Below, piece by piece: positions 7,663-18,345 of a stretch of 64,000 nucleotides of DNA. Source of the DNA: Pelomonas aquatica (GTDB taxonomy: Bacteria > Pseudomonadota > Gammaproteobacteria > Burkholderiales > Burkholderiaceae_C); the NCBI RefSeq assembly GCF_026712205.1, contig NZ_JAPPUW010000016.1:37157-101156 (forward strand), in the 5' to 3' direction. The position numbers and the translations under genes were made by a program. The notes beneath the pieces were generated by a model. It did not search any database, was not told the origin of the DNA, and worked only from the letters and a program-made list of their open reading frames with translations. Every line of letters starts with the position of its first letter. Positions within the stretch are counted from its first letter, which is position 1.

Positions 7663-8340
7663 ATGCGCCTCCTCCTCGTCGAAGACGACCCCATGATCGG
7701 CGAGAGCCTGCGCGAGGCGCTGCGCCGCCAGGGCTTCGCGGCCGACTGGGTGCGCGACGGCCTCGCGGCCGACGGCGTGCTGGCCAGCGGCGAGCACTTC
7801 GACGCCGTGCTGCTGGACCTCGGCCTGCCCAGGCGCAGCGGCGTGGACGTGCTGCGCACGCTGCGCGCCCGCGGCGACGCCACCCCCGTCATCGTGCTGA
7901 CCGCGCGCGACGCCCTCGCCGACAAGGTCGCCGGCCTGGACGCCGGCGCCGACGACTACCTCGTCAAGCCCTTCGAGCTGGACGAGCTGCTCGCGCGGCT
8001 GCGCGCCGTCACGCGCCGCCACGGCGGGCGCGCCGACACCGCGCTGCAGGTGGCCGACCTGCGCCTGGACCCGGCCACCCGCGAGGTCACGCGCGCCGGC
8101 CGGCCCATCCTGCTGTCGGCCCGCGAGTTCGCGCTGCTGGAGGCGCTGCTGGAGCGCCCCGGCGCCATCGTGTCGCGCGCCCAGCTCGAAGACCGCCTCT
8201 ACGGCTGGGGCGAGGAGCTGGAGAGCAACGCCATCAGCGTCTACATGCACCAGCTGCGCAAGAAGCTCGGCGCCGACCTGCTGCATACCGTCCGCGGCCT
8301 GGGCTACTACGCCGGCCCCGAAAAGGGCGGTGCCGCATGA
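7663..8340 (+). CDS. OmpR/PhoB-family response regulator (QseB/PmrA-like)
   Basis: This 225-residue protein combines a receiver domain (residues 1-115) and a winged-helix output domain (about 125-218). The receiver has acidic residues EDD at 7-9, phosphoacceptor Asp52 in LLDLGLP, Thr in LTARD and Lys in LVKPF. The output domain shows LSAREFALLEALLERPG and ends with VRGLGYYAG, typical of QseB, PmrA and TctD relatives. It binds DNA as a dimer on direct repeats. The partner kinase overlaps its stop by four bases (ATGA). A close homologue is commonly called QseB or PmrA, but sequence alone does not say which signal it answers. Confidence 0.9.
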   Translation: MRLLLVEDDPMIGESLREALRRQGFAADWVRDGLAADGVLASGEHFDAVLLDLGLPRRSGVDVLRTLRARGDATPVIVLTARDALADKVAGLDAGADDYLVKPFELDELLARLRAVTRRHGGRADTALQVADLRLDPATREVTRAGRPILLSAREFALLEALLERPGAIVSRAQLEDRLYGWGEELESNAISVYMHQLRKKLGADLLHTVRGLGYYAGPEKGGAA

Positions 8341-9650
8341 AGCTGCTGAACACGCTGCGCGGCCGGCTGTTCGCGCTGCTCGCCGCCCTCGGCACGGTGA
8401 CCGCGCTGGCCGTCGGCGGCGCCACCTATGTCAGCGTGCGCGCCGAGGCCGACGAGCTGTTCGACTACCAGCTGCGCCAGACCGCGCTGTCCCTGCGCGA
8501 CCAGGGCCGCGTCGCGCGCGACGAGGCCGCCGCGCTGGCCGATCCCAACTTCGACTACGTCGTGCAGATCTGGTCGCTGCAGGGCCTGGAGCTGTATTCC
8601 AGCCGGCCCCAGGGCATGACCGAGCCGCTGCCCGCGCGCGCCGTGCTGGGCTACTCCAACCTGCACCTGAGCGGCCAGGACTGGCGCGTGTTCGGCGCGG
8701 CCACGCCGCTGCGCGTCGTGCAGGTGGCCCAGCCGCTGGCCGTGCGCCAGCGCCTGGCGGCCGTCGCCGCGCTGCGCAGCATCGTGCCCGTGGCCATCGC
8801 GCTGCCCTTCGTCGCCGCGCTGGTGTGGTGGCTGATCGGCGTGTCGCTGGCGCCGCTGTCGCGCGTGGCCAGCGCCGCCGGCACGCGCCACGCGAACGCG
8901 CTGGACGCCCTGCCCACCGCCGGCCTGCCCGGCGAGGTCGCGCCGCTGGTGGACGCCTTCAACGGCCTGCTCGCGCGCCTGGCCACGGCCTTCGACACGC
9001 AGCGCAGCTTCGTCGCCGACGCCGCCCACGAACTGCGCACACCGCTGACCGCGCTGAAGCTGCAGCTCGGCCTGCTGCGCGACTCGGCCCCCGGCCCCGA
9101 GCAGGACGACGCCATCGCCCGGCTGCGCGGTGGCATCGACCGCGCGGTGCGCCTCGTCGAGCAGCTGCTCGCGCTGGCCCGCGCCGAACCCGGCGCCGCC
9201 GCGCCGACCCAGGCGCTGGACCTCGCCGACATCGCCCGCCAGGCCGTGGCCGACGTGCAGCCGCTGGCCGACCGGGCCGGCGTCGCGCTGACGCTCGACG
9301 CGCCCGAGCCGCTGCCGCTGGAGGGCGACCCGCAGGCGCTGCGCAGCGCGCTGCGCAACCTCATCGACAACGCCGTGAAGTACGGCGCCCGCAGCGTGCA
9401 GGTCGCGGCGCTGCGCGCGGCCGGCGCGCCGCTGCTGCGCGTGGACGACGACGGCCCCGGCATCCCGCTCGAAGCGCGCGAACGCGTGTTCGATCGCTTC
9501 CAGCGCGGCGAAGGTACAAGTGCCGAAGGCAGCGGCCTGGGCCTGGCCATCGTGCAGGCGGCGGCCAGGCAGCAGGGGGCGGGCGTCAGGCTGGACACCT
9601 CGCCGCTGGGGGGACTGAGGGCGGAGATCCGCTGGGCGGCTGGCGCCTAG
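8337..9650 (+). CDS. Sensor histidine kinase (QseC/TctE-like)
   Basis: This 437-residue inner-membrane kinase has membrane segments near 10-32 and 145-170, with a periplasmic domain of about 110 residues between them. A short linker leads to the H-box ADAAHELRTPLTAL with His231. The ATPase domain has the N-box LRNLIDNAVKYG, DDDGPGIP and GSGLGLAIV. It fits the QseC/TctE group that pairs with QseB-like regulators. The ATG overlaps the regulator stop (ATGA), so the two are made together. The ligand is not evident from the sequence. Confidence 0.9.
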   Translation: MKLLNTLRGRLFALLAALGTVTALAVGGATYVSVRAEADELFDYQLRQTALSLRDQGRVARDEAAALADPNFDYVVQIWSLQGLELYSSRPQGMTEPLPARAVLGYSNLHLSGQDWRVFGAATPLRVVQVAQPLAVRQRLAAVAALRSIVPVAIALPFVAALVWWLIGVSLAPLSRVASAAGTRHANALDALPTAGLPGEVAPLVDAFNGLLARLATAFDTQRSFVADAAHELRTPLTALKLQLGLLRDSAPGPEQDDAIARLRGGIDRAVRLVEQLLALARAEPGAAAPTQALDLADIARQAVADVQPLADRAGVALTLDAPEPLPLEGDPQALRSALRNLIDNAVKYGARSVQVAALRAAGAPLLRVDDDGPGIPLEARERVFDRFQRGEGTSAEGSGLGLAIVQAAARQQGAGVRLDTSPLGGLRAEIRWAAGA

Positions 9651-9675
9651 GCCGAACTGCGCGGCCCGCCGGTGC

Positions 9676-10167
9676 TCAGACCGGTTGCACCACATCGCCC
9701 ACCCGCAGCAGGCCGCCCTCCAGGATGCGCGCCGTCATGCCGCCGTGGCCCCGCATCGCGGCATAGCCGCCGGGGCCGATGACCTCCTCCATGCGCGAGC
9801 AGGGCGCGCAAGGCCCGACGATCTGCAGCAGCGCCTCGCCGACGCGCAGCTGCGCGTTTTTCAGCGACAGCAGGTTGATGCCCGACACCACCAGGTTGCG
9901 CCGCAGCCCGACCGGGTCGATGGGCCCGCTGCGCGCGAACGCCGCGATCAGCGGCAGATGCTCCTGCTGGATCAGCGTGACCTGCCGCGTCGACAGCTCC
10001 GCCTCGCCTCGCAGCCCCAACCGGTCATCCGCCAGGCCGATGCCGGCCAGGGCATGCGTCTGCTCTATGCGGCGTGCCAGCTCCCGCGGTGAACCGCGGA
10101 CGATGATGGCTTCGAGCCGGCCCTGGATATGCGCGGGCGGGGTGTTGAGGTCGCGGATGGTTTTCAT
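9676..10167 (-). CDS. MOSC-domain protein
   Basis: This protein of about 163 residues resembles stand-alone MOSC domains, which are related to the C-terminal domain of molybdenum cofactor sulfurase. Visible family features are a LIQQEHLPLIAAF segment, DPVGLRRNLVVSGINLLSL, and the conserved cysteine in GPCAPCSRME, which would carry sulfur or bind the cofactor. It may act in sulfur transfer to a molybdoenzyme or in reduction of N-hydroxylated compounds. Two molybdoenzyme genes lie within 9 kb but not in an operon with it. I prefer the ATG at 10167, just before the conserved part. An ATG at 10227 would add 20 residues without family similarity. Confidence 0.75.
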   Translation of the reverse strand: MKTIRDLNTPPAHIQGRLEAIIVRGSPRELARRIEQTHALAGIGLADDRLGLRGEAELSTRQVTLIQQEHLPLIAAFARSGPIDPVGLRRNLVVSGINLLSLKNAQLRVGEALLQIVGPCAPCSRMEEVIGPGGYAAMRGHGGMTARILEGGLLRVGDVVQPV

Positions 10168-10246
10168 GGGCGAGACGCTGGCGCAGGGAGCTTGCGGTAC
10201 CCAAGGTACTGCGAAACTTTCGTTCATTCGTTAGTGCCCCCACATC

Positions 10247-10942
10247 ATGAGCCACCCACTCCGAGTCTCGTTGCATGTTTCCGGCCGTTCAAAGCCGTAT
10301 AGCCACATGTACTTCAGCATGTGCGCAAAGGCGCTTGTGCAATACCAAAAGCTCAGCGATGCGCTGCCAAAGTTTCATGACCTCGATCCTCACTACCGCG
10401 AATTGAGCGACGCGGTCGAGGAGGCTGCCGTCCTTCCGGTTGTGTTCGCTGGAATGTGTCTTGAAGCCACGCTGTTCGATCTTGCCGCATGCCTTTTCGG
10501 TGAGGCATTTGCCGAGAGCATTGAACGCCTTGACCCCCTTGGCAAGTTTGTCGTGCTGGCCCAAAGCGTTGATCGAAAGTCGCCCTCAAAGTCCGGCGCC
10601 ACCTATCAGTCCCTTCAAGCTCTCGTCACAGCACGAAACAGGCTTGTCCACTACAAGTCGCAGTCCATGATTGACGAAGAGAACCTCGGCAAGGTAATAG
10701 ACCGAGCTTCAAAGCTCCACAAGCAGCTTTTGTCGGGCATTGATGCCTCGTTCAGAGCGCTCGTTTTGCTTTCCATTCACTTCGACGGCAACATATTCGA
10801 GGAGCTACGAATTCTTCCGTCCTTCAAGAAGCCGGAATACTGGGAGTCACTTATTCCCAAAGAGCTTCACGCCGAGGTGCGTCGTTGCATTGAGGTCGCT
10901 GCCCATGCACGCAAGAGGCCCTCTTCCGGCCCGGCGTCCTAG
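10247..10942 (+). CDS. Unrecognised protein with HEPN-like R-x4-H motif; atypical base composition
   Basis: I do not recognise this 231-residue cytoplasmic protein with certainty. It is mostly helical by composition and contains TARNRLVHYKS near residue 130. This matches the R-x4-H motif of HEPN ribonuclease and nucleotide-binding folds. The coding sequence is much less GC-rich than every neighbour and uses many A/T-ending codons, so recent transfer is likely. It has no membrane segment or signal peptide. It stands alone, divergent from the MOSC gene, with about 220 non-coding bases after it. A role in defence or as a toxin is possible but is only inferred from the motif and the composition. 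No minimal nucleotidyltransferase (MNT) partner is present. Confidence 0.6.
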   Translation: MSHPLRVSLHVSGRSKPYSHMYFSMCAKALVQYQKLSDALPKFHDLDPHYRELSDAVEEAAVLPVVFAGMCLEATLFDLAACLFGEAFAESIERLDPLGKFVVLAQSVDRKSPSKSGATYQSLQALVTARNRLVHYKSQSMIDEENLGKVIDRASKLHKQLLSGIDASFRALVLLSIHFDGNIFEELRILPSFKKPEYWESLIPKELHAEVRRCIEVAAHARKRPSSGPAS

Positions 10943-11072
10943 TCACTCCGTCAAGGGGATCGATTACGCGCGACCGCCCCTTACGTCAGACATTGAACGA
11001 CTACTTCAACGCACCGAAATTGGCGGTGCCTAGGACTGCTTCGGATCGTCAGCACCCCGTCCTAACTTTCAC

Positions 11073-11115
11073 CTCACCTTCCCCTCACCCAGCCCTCACC
11101 CGCCCTTCCTAGAGT
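11073..11115 (+). promoter_or_regulatory. htrA promoter region with three 11-bp-spaced CTCACC repeats
   Basis: CTCACC occurs at 11073-11078, 11084-11089 and 11095-11100, exactly 11 bases apart. A -10-like TAGAGT follows at 11110-11115, so the repeats cover the -35 position. Helically phased direct repeats overlapping -35 are the known pattern for OmpR/PhoB-family activators. Which regulator binds here is not known. The QseB-like regulator 2.7 kb upstream is a candidate. Confidence 0.5.
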
Positions 11116-11161
11116 GCTCCCCATCGGCTGCGTCGCAGCCTCAAGCCGCAAGGAGCCCTCG

Positions 11162-12703
11162 ATGACCCAGACCACCAAATTCGCGCTGACCGCCACCGCG
11201 GCGGCCCTGCTTGGCGCGGGCATGACGCTGACCACCGCCGCCTCCGGCTGGACGCTGCCGGCCTGGCTGCAGAACAAGTCCCCCGTCGCTGCGCCGCTGG
11301 CCGGCGACGCCACGCCGGGCAGCAGCAGCGCCAACACCACGGTGGCCGCCGCGGCCGTGCCGGCACCGGTTGCCGCCACCCTGCCGCCCGCCCAGTTGCC
11401 CAACTACCGCGCCATCGTGCAGACCCAGGGCCAGGCCGTCGTCGGCATCACGGTGGCCGGCCTGCACAAGGCGGACGGCCCCGCCATCGCCGACGGCCAG
11501 GGCATGGACGAGGACCCCTTCTTCCGCTTCTTCCGCGGCATCCCGGGGCTGCGCATGCCCCAGCAGATGAACCCCGGCGCCCAGCCCTTCCGCGGCCAGG
11601 GCTCGGGCTTCATCATCAGCGCCGACGGCCTGATCCTGACCAATGCCCATGTCGTGCGCGACGCCAAGCAGGTCACCGTCAAGCTCAGCGACCGCCGCGA
11701 GTTCTCGGCCCAGGTGCTGGGCAGCGACCCGGCCACCGACATCGCCGTGCTGCGCGTGGACGCCAAGGGCCTGCCCACCGTGCAGCTGGGCGACGCGCGC
11801 CAGGTGCAGGTGGGCGACTACGTGCTGGCCATCGGCGCGCCCTATGGCTTCGAGCAGACGGCCACGCAGGGCATCGTCAGCGCCAAGGGCCGCTCGCTGC
11901 CGGGCGAGAGCGTCGTGCCCTTCATCCAGACCGACGCGGCGGTGAACCCCGGCAACTCCGGCGGCCCGCTGTTCGACGCGGCCGGCCGCGTCGTCGGCGT
12001 CAACGCGCAGATCTACTCGCAGAGCGGCGGCTTCCAGGGCCTGGCCTTCTCCATCCCGATGGACGTGGCCCTGAAGGTGAAGGACCAGATCCTCGCCCAC
12101 GGCAAGGTGGAGCATGCGCGCCTGGGCGTCACGCTGCAGGACCTGTCGGCGCCGCTGGCCGCGTCCTTCGGCCTGGGCTCGCCCAATGGCGCCCTGGTGT
12201 CCAGCGTCGTGCCCGACAGCGCCGCGGCCAAGGCCGGCCTGAAGGCGGGCGACGTCATCACCGCCATCGACGGCGAGGCCGTGCATGTGGCGGGCGACGT
12301 GTCCAGCCGCGTGGGCCTGGCCCGCCCGGGCGACAAGATCAAGCTCGACATCTGGCGCGACAAGGCCGGCCGCAGCGAGACCGTGTCGCTGGGCCGCGCC
12401 GAGCGCGACGCGCAGGAGGCCAATGCGGCGCCGCAGGGCGCCTCGCTGGGCCTGGCGATGCGGCCGCTGGAGCGCGCCGAGCTGAACCAGGCCGGCCTGG
12501 ACCACGGCCTGCTGATCGAGCGCGTGGCCGGCCCGGCCCAGCTGGCCGGCGTGCAGCCCGGCGACGTGCTGCTGGCGCTGAACGGCCGGCCGGTGCAGAA
12601 CGTCGAGCAGGTGCGCGAGGTGCTGAAGGCCAGGCCGGCCCAGGTGGCCCTGCTCGTGGCCCGCGACGGCCAGCAGATCTTCGTGCCAGTGCGGCTCGGC
12701 TGA
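11162..12703 (+). CDS. Periplasmic Do/HtrA-family serine protease (MucD/DegP-like)
   Basis: This 513-residue exported protease-chaperone degrades misfolded periplasmic proteins. An N-terminal signal or anchor (residues 6-30) and a proline/alanine linker precede the trypsin-like domain. The catalytic triad is His163 in LTNAHVV, Asp193 in ATDIAVLR and Ser266 in GNSGGPLF. Two PDZ domains follow (about 325-410 and 425-510), each with the GVxPGD or GLKAGD type of loop. The ATG at 11162 follows the ribosome site AAGGAG at 11150-11155. The phased repeats upstream suggest control by a two-component regulator, as is usual for envelope-stress proteases. Confidence 0.93.
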   Translation: MTQTTKFALTATAAALLGAGMTLTTAASGWTLPAWLQNKSPVAAPLAGDATPGSSSANTTVAAAAVPAPVAATLPPAQLPNYRAIVQTQGQAVVGITVAGLHKADGPAIADGQGMDEDPFFRFFRGIPGLRMPQQMNPGAQPFRGQGSGFIISADGLILTNAHVVRDAKQVTVKLSDRREFSAQVLGSDPATDIAVLRVDAKGLPTVQLGDARQVQVGDYVLAIGAPYGFEQTATQGIVSAKGRSLPGESVVPFIQTDAAVNPGNSGGPLFDAAGRVVGVNAQIYSQSGGFQGLAFSIPMDVALKVKDQILAHGKVEHARLGVTLQDLSAPLAASFGLGSPNGALVSSVVPDSAAAKAGLKAGDVITAIDGEAVHVAGDVSSRVGLARPGDKIKLDIWRDKAGRSETVSLGRAERDAQEANAAPQGASLGLAMRPLERAELNQAGLDHGLLIERVAGPAQLAGVQPGDVLLALNGRPVQNVEQVREVLKARPAQVALLVARDGQQIFVPVRLG

Positions 12704-12783
12704 TCGCGGCAAACCCTCTTCCTCCGCGGATCGATCTGCGGAGAATGGGCCGGGCCTTTTTCCTGACTCGACAGGAGACCTCG

Positions 12784-13977
12784 ATGCCCGCCCACCTCTC
12801 CCTGCGCCGCCGCGCGCTGCTGGCCGGCGGTGCCGGCCTGCTCGCCGGCCCGGCCGCCGCCTTCACCCATCCGTTCGCGAACGGCGAGCGCCGCCTCGTG
12901 GCCTACCCCGAGAAGCGCCCGCTGATCGTGCTGACCTCGCGCCCGCCCCAGCTCGAGACGCCGTTCGAGGTCTTCAACGACGGGCCGATCACGCCCAACG
13001 ACGCCTTCTTCGTGCGTTATCACAACGCCGGCATCCCGACCTCCATCGACGCCGACACGCACCAGATCAAGGTCTCGGGCAATGCCATCGCCAAGCCGTT
13101 TGCGCTGTCGATGGCCGAGCTGAAGACGGCCTTCAAGCCGGTCGAGATCACGGCCGTCAACCAGTGCTCGGGCAATGGCCGCGGCCTCTTCAACCCGCGC
13201 GTGACCGGCGGCCAGCTGGCCAACGGCGCGATGGGCAATGCACGCTGGCTGGGCGTGCCGCTGAAGGACCTGCTGGCCCGCGCCGAGCCGAAGAACAGCG
13301 CGCGCCAGGTCGTCTTCAACGGCCTCGACGAGGCGCTGTTCGGCGGCGGCGACTTCGTCAAGTCGCTGGACGTCGCCCACGCGATGGACGGCGAGGTCAT
13401 GCTGGCCTGGCAGATGAACGGCGCCGACATCCCCCTGCTGAACGGCTACCCGGTCAAGCTCATCGTGCCCGGTTACTACGGCACCTACTGGGTCAAGCAC
13501 CTCAGCGAGATCGAGGTCATCGATTCGGTCTACGAGGGCTTCTGGATGAAGCCGGCCTACCGCATCCCCGACAACGACTGCGCCTGCGTCGAGCCCGGCA
13601 CCGCGCCGGCGGCGACGCGGCCCATCGCCCGCCTCAATGTGCGCAGCTTCATCACGTCGGTGGCCGACGGCGCCCGCGTGCCGGCCGGCGCGCCGCTGGC
13701 CGTCAAGGGCATCGCCTTCGACGGCGGCCAGGGCATCCGCGAGGTGGCCTTCTCCACCGACGGCGGCGCCAGCTGGCGCGGTGCCACGCTGGGGGAAGAC
13801 CTCGGCCGCTACTCCTTCCGCGAATTCCGCTTCGGCTTCACGCCCGCGCCCGGCCAGCACGACCTGCGCGTGCGCGCCTGGAACCGCTCGGGCCAGAGCC
13901 AGCCGATGGAGGCGCTGTGGCAGCCGGCGGGCTATATGCGCAACGTCGTCGAGTCCGTGCGCATCACGGCGGCATGA
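12784..13977 (+). CDS. Molybdopterin sulfite dehydrogenase, SorA-like catalytic subunit
   Basis: This 397-residue protein belongs to the sulfite oxidase family. It starts with a twin-arginine signal (SLRRRALLAGG, residues 6-16), so it is folded with its molybdenum cofactor before export. The molybdenum-ligand cysteine is Cys128 in NQCSGNGR. GAMGNARWLGVPL and the PGYYGTYWVKHL stretch are typical of the oxidoreductase domain. A C-terminal dimerisation domain begins near residue 285. The expected reaction is sulfite to sulfate in the periplasm, passing electrons to the cytochrome c encoded next. Ribosome site CAGGAG precedes the ATG. Related sulfane dehydrogenase SoxC is possible but no sox genes are nearby. 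Confidence 0.88.
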   Translation: MPAHLSLRRRALLAGGAGLLAGPAAAFTHPFANGERRLVAYPEKRPLIVLTSRPPQLETPFEVFNDGPITPNDAFFVRYHNAGIPTSIDADTHQIKVSGNAIAKPFALSMAELKTAFKPVEITAVNQCSGNGRGLFNPRVTGGQLANGAMGNARWLGVPLKDLLARAEPKNSARQVVFNGLDEALFGGGDFVKSLDVAHAMDGEVMLAWQMNGADIPLLNGYPVKLIVPGYYGTYWVKHLSEIEVIDSVYEGFWMKPAYRIPDNDCACVEPGTAPAATRPIARLNVRSFITSVADGARVPAGAPLAVKGIAFDGGQGIREVAFSTDGGASWRGATLGEDLGRYSFREFRFGFTPAPGQHDLRVRAWNRSGQSQPMEALWQPAGYMRNVVESVRITAA

Positions 13978-13988
13978 AGGGAATGAAC

Positions 13989-14315
13989 ATGAAGCTCTAC
14001 CCCCTCGCGCTCGCCGCCCTGCTCGCGCTGCCGGCCCTGCCGGCGGCCTCCGCCCCCAAGACCATCACGCTGCCGCCCGACGGCCTGCAGCTCAAGCCCA
14101 GCGCCCTGCCCGGCTATGCCAAGGCCCAGGCGAACTGCGTGGCCTGCCACTCGGCCGAGTACATGGCCTACCAGCCACCCACGGCCGCCCGCCCCTACTG
14201 GGACGCGATGGTCAAGCGCATGAAGGGCGTCTTCAAGGCGCCCATCGCCGACGAGGACATGCCCGTCATCGTGGACTACCTCGTGAAGACCTACGGCAAC
14301 GAGCAGCCGAAGTGA
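13989..14315 (+). CDS. Small periplasmic c-type cytochrome, SorB-like
   Basis: This protein of about 108 residues has a Sec signal peptide ending near ASA and one haem site, CVACH. Downstream methionines in DAMVKRMKG could provide the sixth ligand. It is the likely electron acceptor of the SorA-like enzyme, forming a SorAB sulfite:cytochrome c oxidoreductase. I chose the ATG at 13989 because AAGGGA lies six bases before it. In-frame ATGs at 13974 (overlapping the upstream stop) and 13983 are alternatives and would only lengthen the signal peptide. It converges on the dioxygenase gene. Confidence 0.87.
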   Translation: MKLYPLALAALLALPALPAASAPKTITLPPDGLQLKPSALPGYAKAQANCVACHSAEYMAYQPPTAARPYWDAMVKRMKGVFKAPIADEDMPVIVDYLVKTYGNEQPK

Positions 14316-14336
14316 CGCCGCCGCTGGGCCCACAGC

Positions 14337-15023
14337 TCAACCGAAGGCCAGCACGATGTCCCAGGACACCGCCATCGCGTCGCGCTCCTGCTTGCCCGTC
14401 GGCGTGCCGGGGCGGGAGATCAGCGTCTTGCGGTCCTCGGGCCCCTGCATCTTCAGCAGCGGGTCGGCCTCGTTCCTGGGCTCGCCCTCGAAATACATCT
14501 GCGTGATCAGCCGGCTCCTCTTGCCGCGCACGTCGAAGTGGATGTGCCGCGTGCGCGGGCCGTAGTTGCCGGGCTGGACGGTCTTGATCAGATAGCTGCC
14601 GTCGGCACCGCTGCGGATGCGGGCATAGCCCTGGAAGTTCGGGTCCAGCGGCGCGTCGCCGGTGTCGCCAGGATGCATGTAGCGCCCGGCAGCGTTGGCC
14701 TGCCAGATCTCGAGCACTGCGTTCGCGATGGGTTCGCCGCGCGGGTTGACCACACGGCCGCTGACGTAGAGCAACTGGCCGAGCGCGCGTGTCTTGTGCC
14801 CGGCGACGAGGCTGAGGTCGAAGTCCTGGTCCTTGGGCAGGCTCAGGGGATAGAAAGGTCCGAGCGCATCTTCGGCCGTCTCATGGCGCAGCGCCTCCTC
14901 GGCCAGGGCCCGGGACGCGCCGACCAAGCCCGCCGCACCCCAGAGCAACCGGCGCCGCGACAGGCGCGCAACCCCGGCTGGATGGCGGTCACCGTCTTGC
15001 TGGATGGCGGTCGGCGTCAGCAT
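14337..15023 (-). CDS. Exported intradiol ring-cleavage dioxygenase-like protein
   Basis: This 228-residue protein has the catechol/protocatechuate dioxygenase beta fold. Visible features are GPFYP, then VSGRVVNPRGEPI, LEIWQANAAGRYMHP and TRHIHFDV. The tyrosine in GRYMHP, a later tyrosine in GNYGP and the two histidines of RHIHF fit the four iron(III) ligands. Unusually, it carries a twin-arginine signal (LSRRRLLWGAAG, residues 22-33), so it would work in the periplasm and not in the cytoplasmic beta-ketoadipate pathway. No other aromatic degradation genes are near. The substrate is unknown. Confidence 0.82.
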   Translation of the reverse strand: MLTPTAIQQDGDRHPAGVARLSRRRLLWGAAGLVGASRALAEEALRHETAEDALGPFYPLSLPKDQDFDLSLVAGHKTRALGQLLYVSGRVVNPRGEPIANAVLEIWQANAAGRYMHPGDTGDAPLDPNFQGYARIRSGADGSYLIKTVQPGNYGPRTRHIHFDVRGKRSRLITQMYFEGEPRNEADPLLKMQGPEDRKTLISRPGTPTGKQERDAMAVSWDIVLAFG

Positions 15024-15104
15024 GGCATCCCCTCTCGAAGCGAGCTTGCTGGCGGATCCTAGGCTTCGCGGCGCTGCCCGGCGTCCTCTATGTTGAGGAA
15101 TTGT

Positions 15105-15719
15105 TCAAGGCATGCCGTTGTCGACGAACTCGGCAAAGCCCGGCTGGCTGCTCAACCGCTGCAGCCAGGCGTCCACGGCCGGCAGCTCGGCCCGCGCGAT
15201 GGGCGCGTTCTTCCAGCGCTGGGCCGACAGGCCGAGCACGATGTCGGCCAGCGTGAAGGCGTCGCCGCAGACATGGGCGCCGGTGCGGGCCAGCTGCGCA
15301 TCGAGCATGGCCATGTGGCGGTTCCAGCTCGCGACGCTGGCCGCGACGGCCTCGGGCGCATGCGGCTGGCCGCGCACCAGGGCCATGAAGGCGACGCGCC
15401 AGGCGTTGTTCAGCTCCCCCGCCTGCCAGTCCATCCACTGCTCGACCTTGGCGCGCGCCTGCGGCTCGGCGGGCAGCAGCGCGGTGGCGCCGGCCTTGGC
15501 GGCGAGATAGCGGCAGATGCTGTTGCTCTCCCACAGCGTGAAGCCGCCGTCGATGAGCACGGGGATCAGGCCGTTGGGGTTCAGCGCCAGATAGCCGGCC
15601 TCCTGCGGCGAGCGGAAGCCCGCGCCCCAGTCCTCGCGGTCGAGTTCGAGGCCGAGCTGCGCGGCGGTCCACATGACCTTGCGGACGTTGATGGAGGTCA
15701 GGCGGCCGAGGAGCTTCAT
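15105..15719 (-). CDS. Glutathione S-transferase family protein
   Basis: This 204-residue protein has the GST layout. The N-terminal thioredoxin-like domain contains SINVRKVMW, the cis-proline segment NGLIPVL and the glutathione-binding ESNSICRYL. The C-terminal helical domain contains the N-capping motif FTLADIVLG. A serine near position 9 (LTSINV) is the likely catalytic residue. It probably conjugates or reduces small electrophiles in the cytoplasm. Its ATG overlaps the stop of the small upstream gene (ATGA). It is therefore the third gene of a coupled set that starts with the FdhF/YdeP-type oxidoreductase. Confidence 0.88.
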   Translation of the reverse strand: MKLLGRLTSINVRKVMWTAAQLGLELDREDWGAGFRSPQEAGYLALNPNGLIPVLIDGGFTLWESNSICRYLAAKAGATALLPAEPQARAKVEQWMDWQAGELNNAWRVAFMALVRGQPHAPEAVAASVASWNRHMAMLDAQLARTGAHVCGDAFTLADIVLGLSAQRWKNAPIARAELPAVDAWLQRLSSQPGFAEFVDNGMP

Positions 15720-15965
15720 GGCAGTGGCGTCGGTTGATGAGCGGCCTCGCGGCCGGCGGGGGTGAGATGGGCGGTCCAGCGCCCCGCATCGTCGCAGACC
15801 AGCCGTACCCAGCCCGGGCCGGGCGCGCCGCCGACGACGGCGTCGCTCAGCGCCGTGCCCTCGCGCAGCAGCACGCTGACGCGCTGATCCAGCCGCTTGG
15901 CCAGCCGCGCCAGCGCCACGCCCCTGCCTTCGTCCAGCTCCAGCAGCAGGCGCAGCAGCGTGGGT

Positions 15966-15973
<8 letters not shown>
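15716..15973 (-). CDS. Small unrecognised protein, possibly winged-helix, coupled to FdhF-like gene
   Basis: I do not recognise this 85-residue protein by name. The pattern LLRLLLELDEGRG, LARLAKRLDQRVSVLLREG, then a strand-rich end VRLVCDDAGRW and LTPAGREA, looks like a small winged helix with an LTPxG wing. Its start overlaps the end of the molybdoenzyme gene by 8 bases and its stop overlaps the GST start by 4. It is therefore made with both. A role as an assembly factor or regulator of the molybdoenzyme is a guess from position alone. Confidence 0.7.
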
Positions 15974-18275
<2,302 letters not shown>

Positions 18276-18290
18276 CGCTCGCACTTCAGG

Positions 18291-18325
18291 AAAAAGGCCC
18301 CGCGCCTCGAAAGGACGCGGGGCCC
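18291..18325 (-). terminator. Rho-independent terminator after the MFS transporter gene
   Basis: On the minus strand a stem of GGCCCCGCG pairing with CGCGGGGCC is followed directly by TTTTT. It lies 20 bases after the MFS stop and about 16 bases before the FdhF-like start. It should end most transporter transcripts and leave very little space for a separate molybdoenzyme promoter. Confidence 0.8.
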
Positions 18326-18345
18326 GTCAGCCTAGCAGGCCGGGG

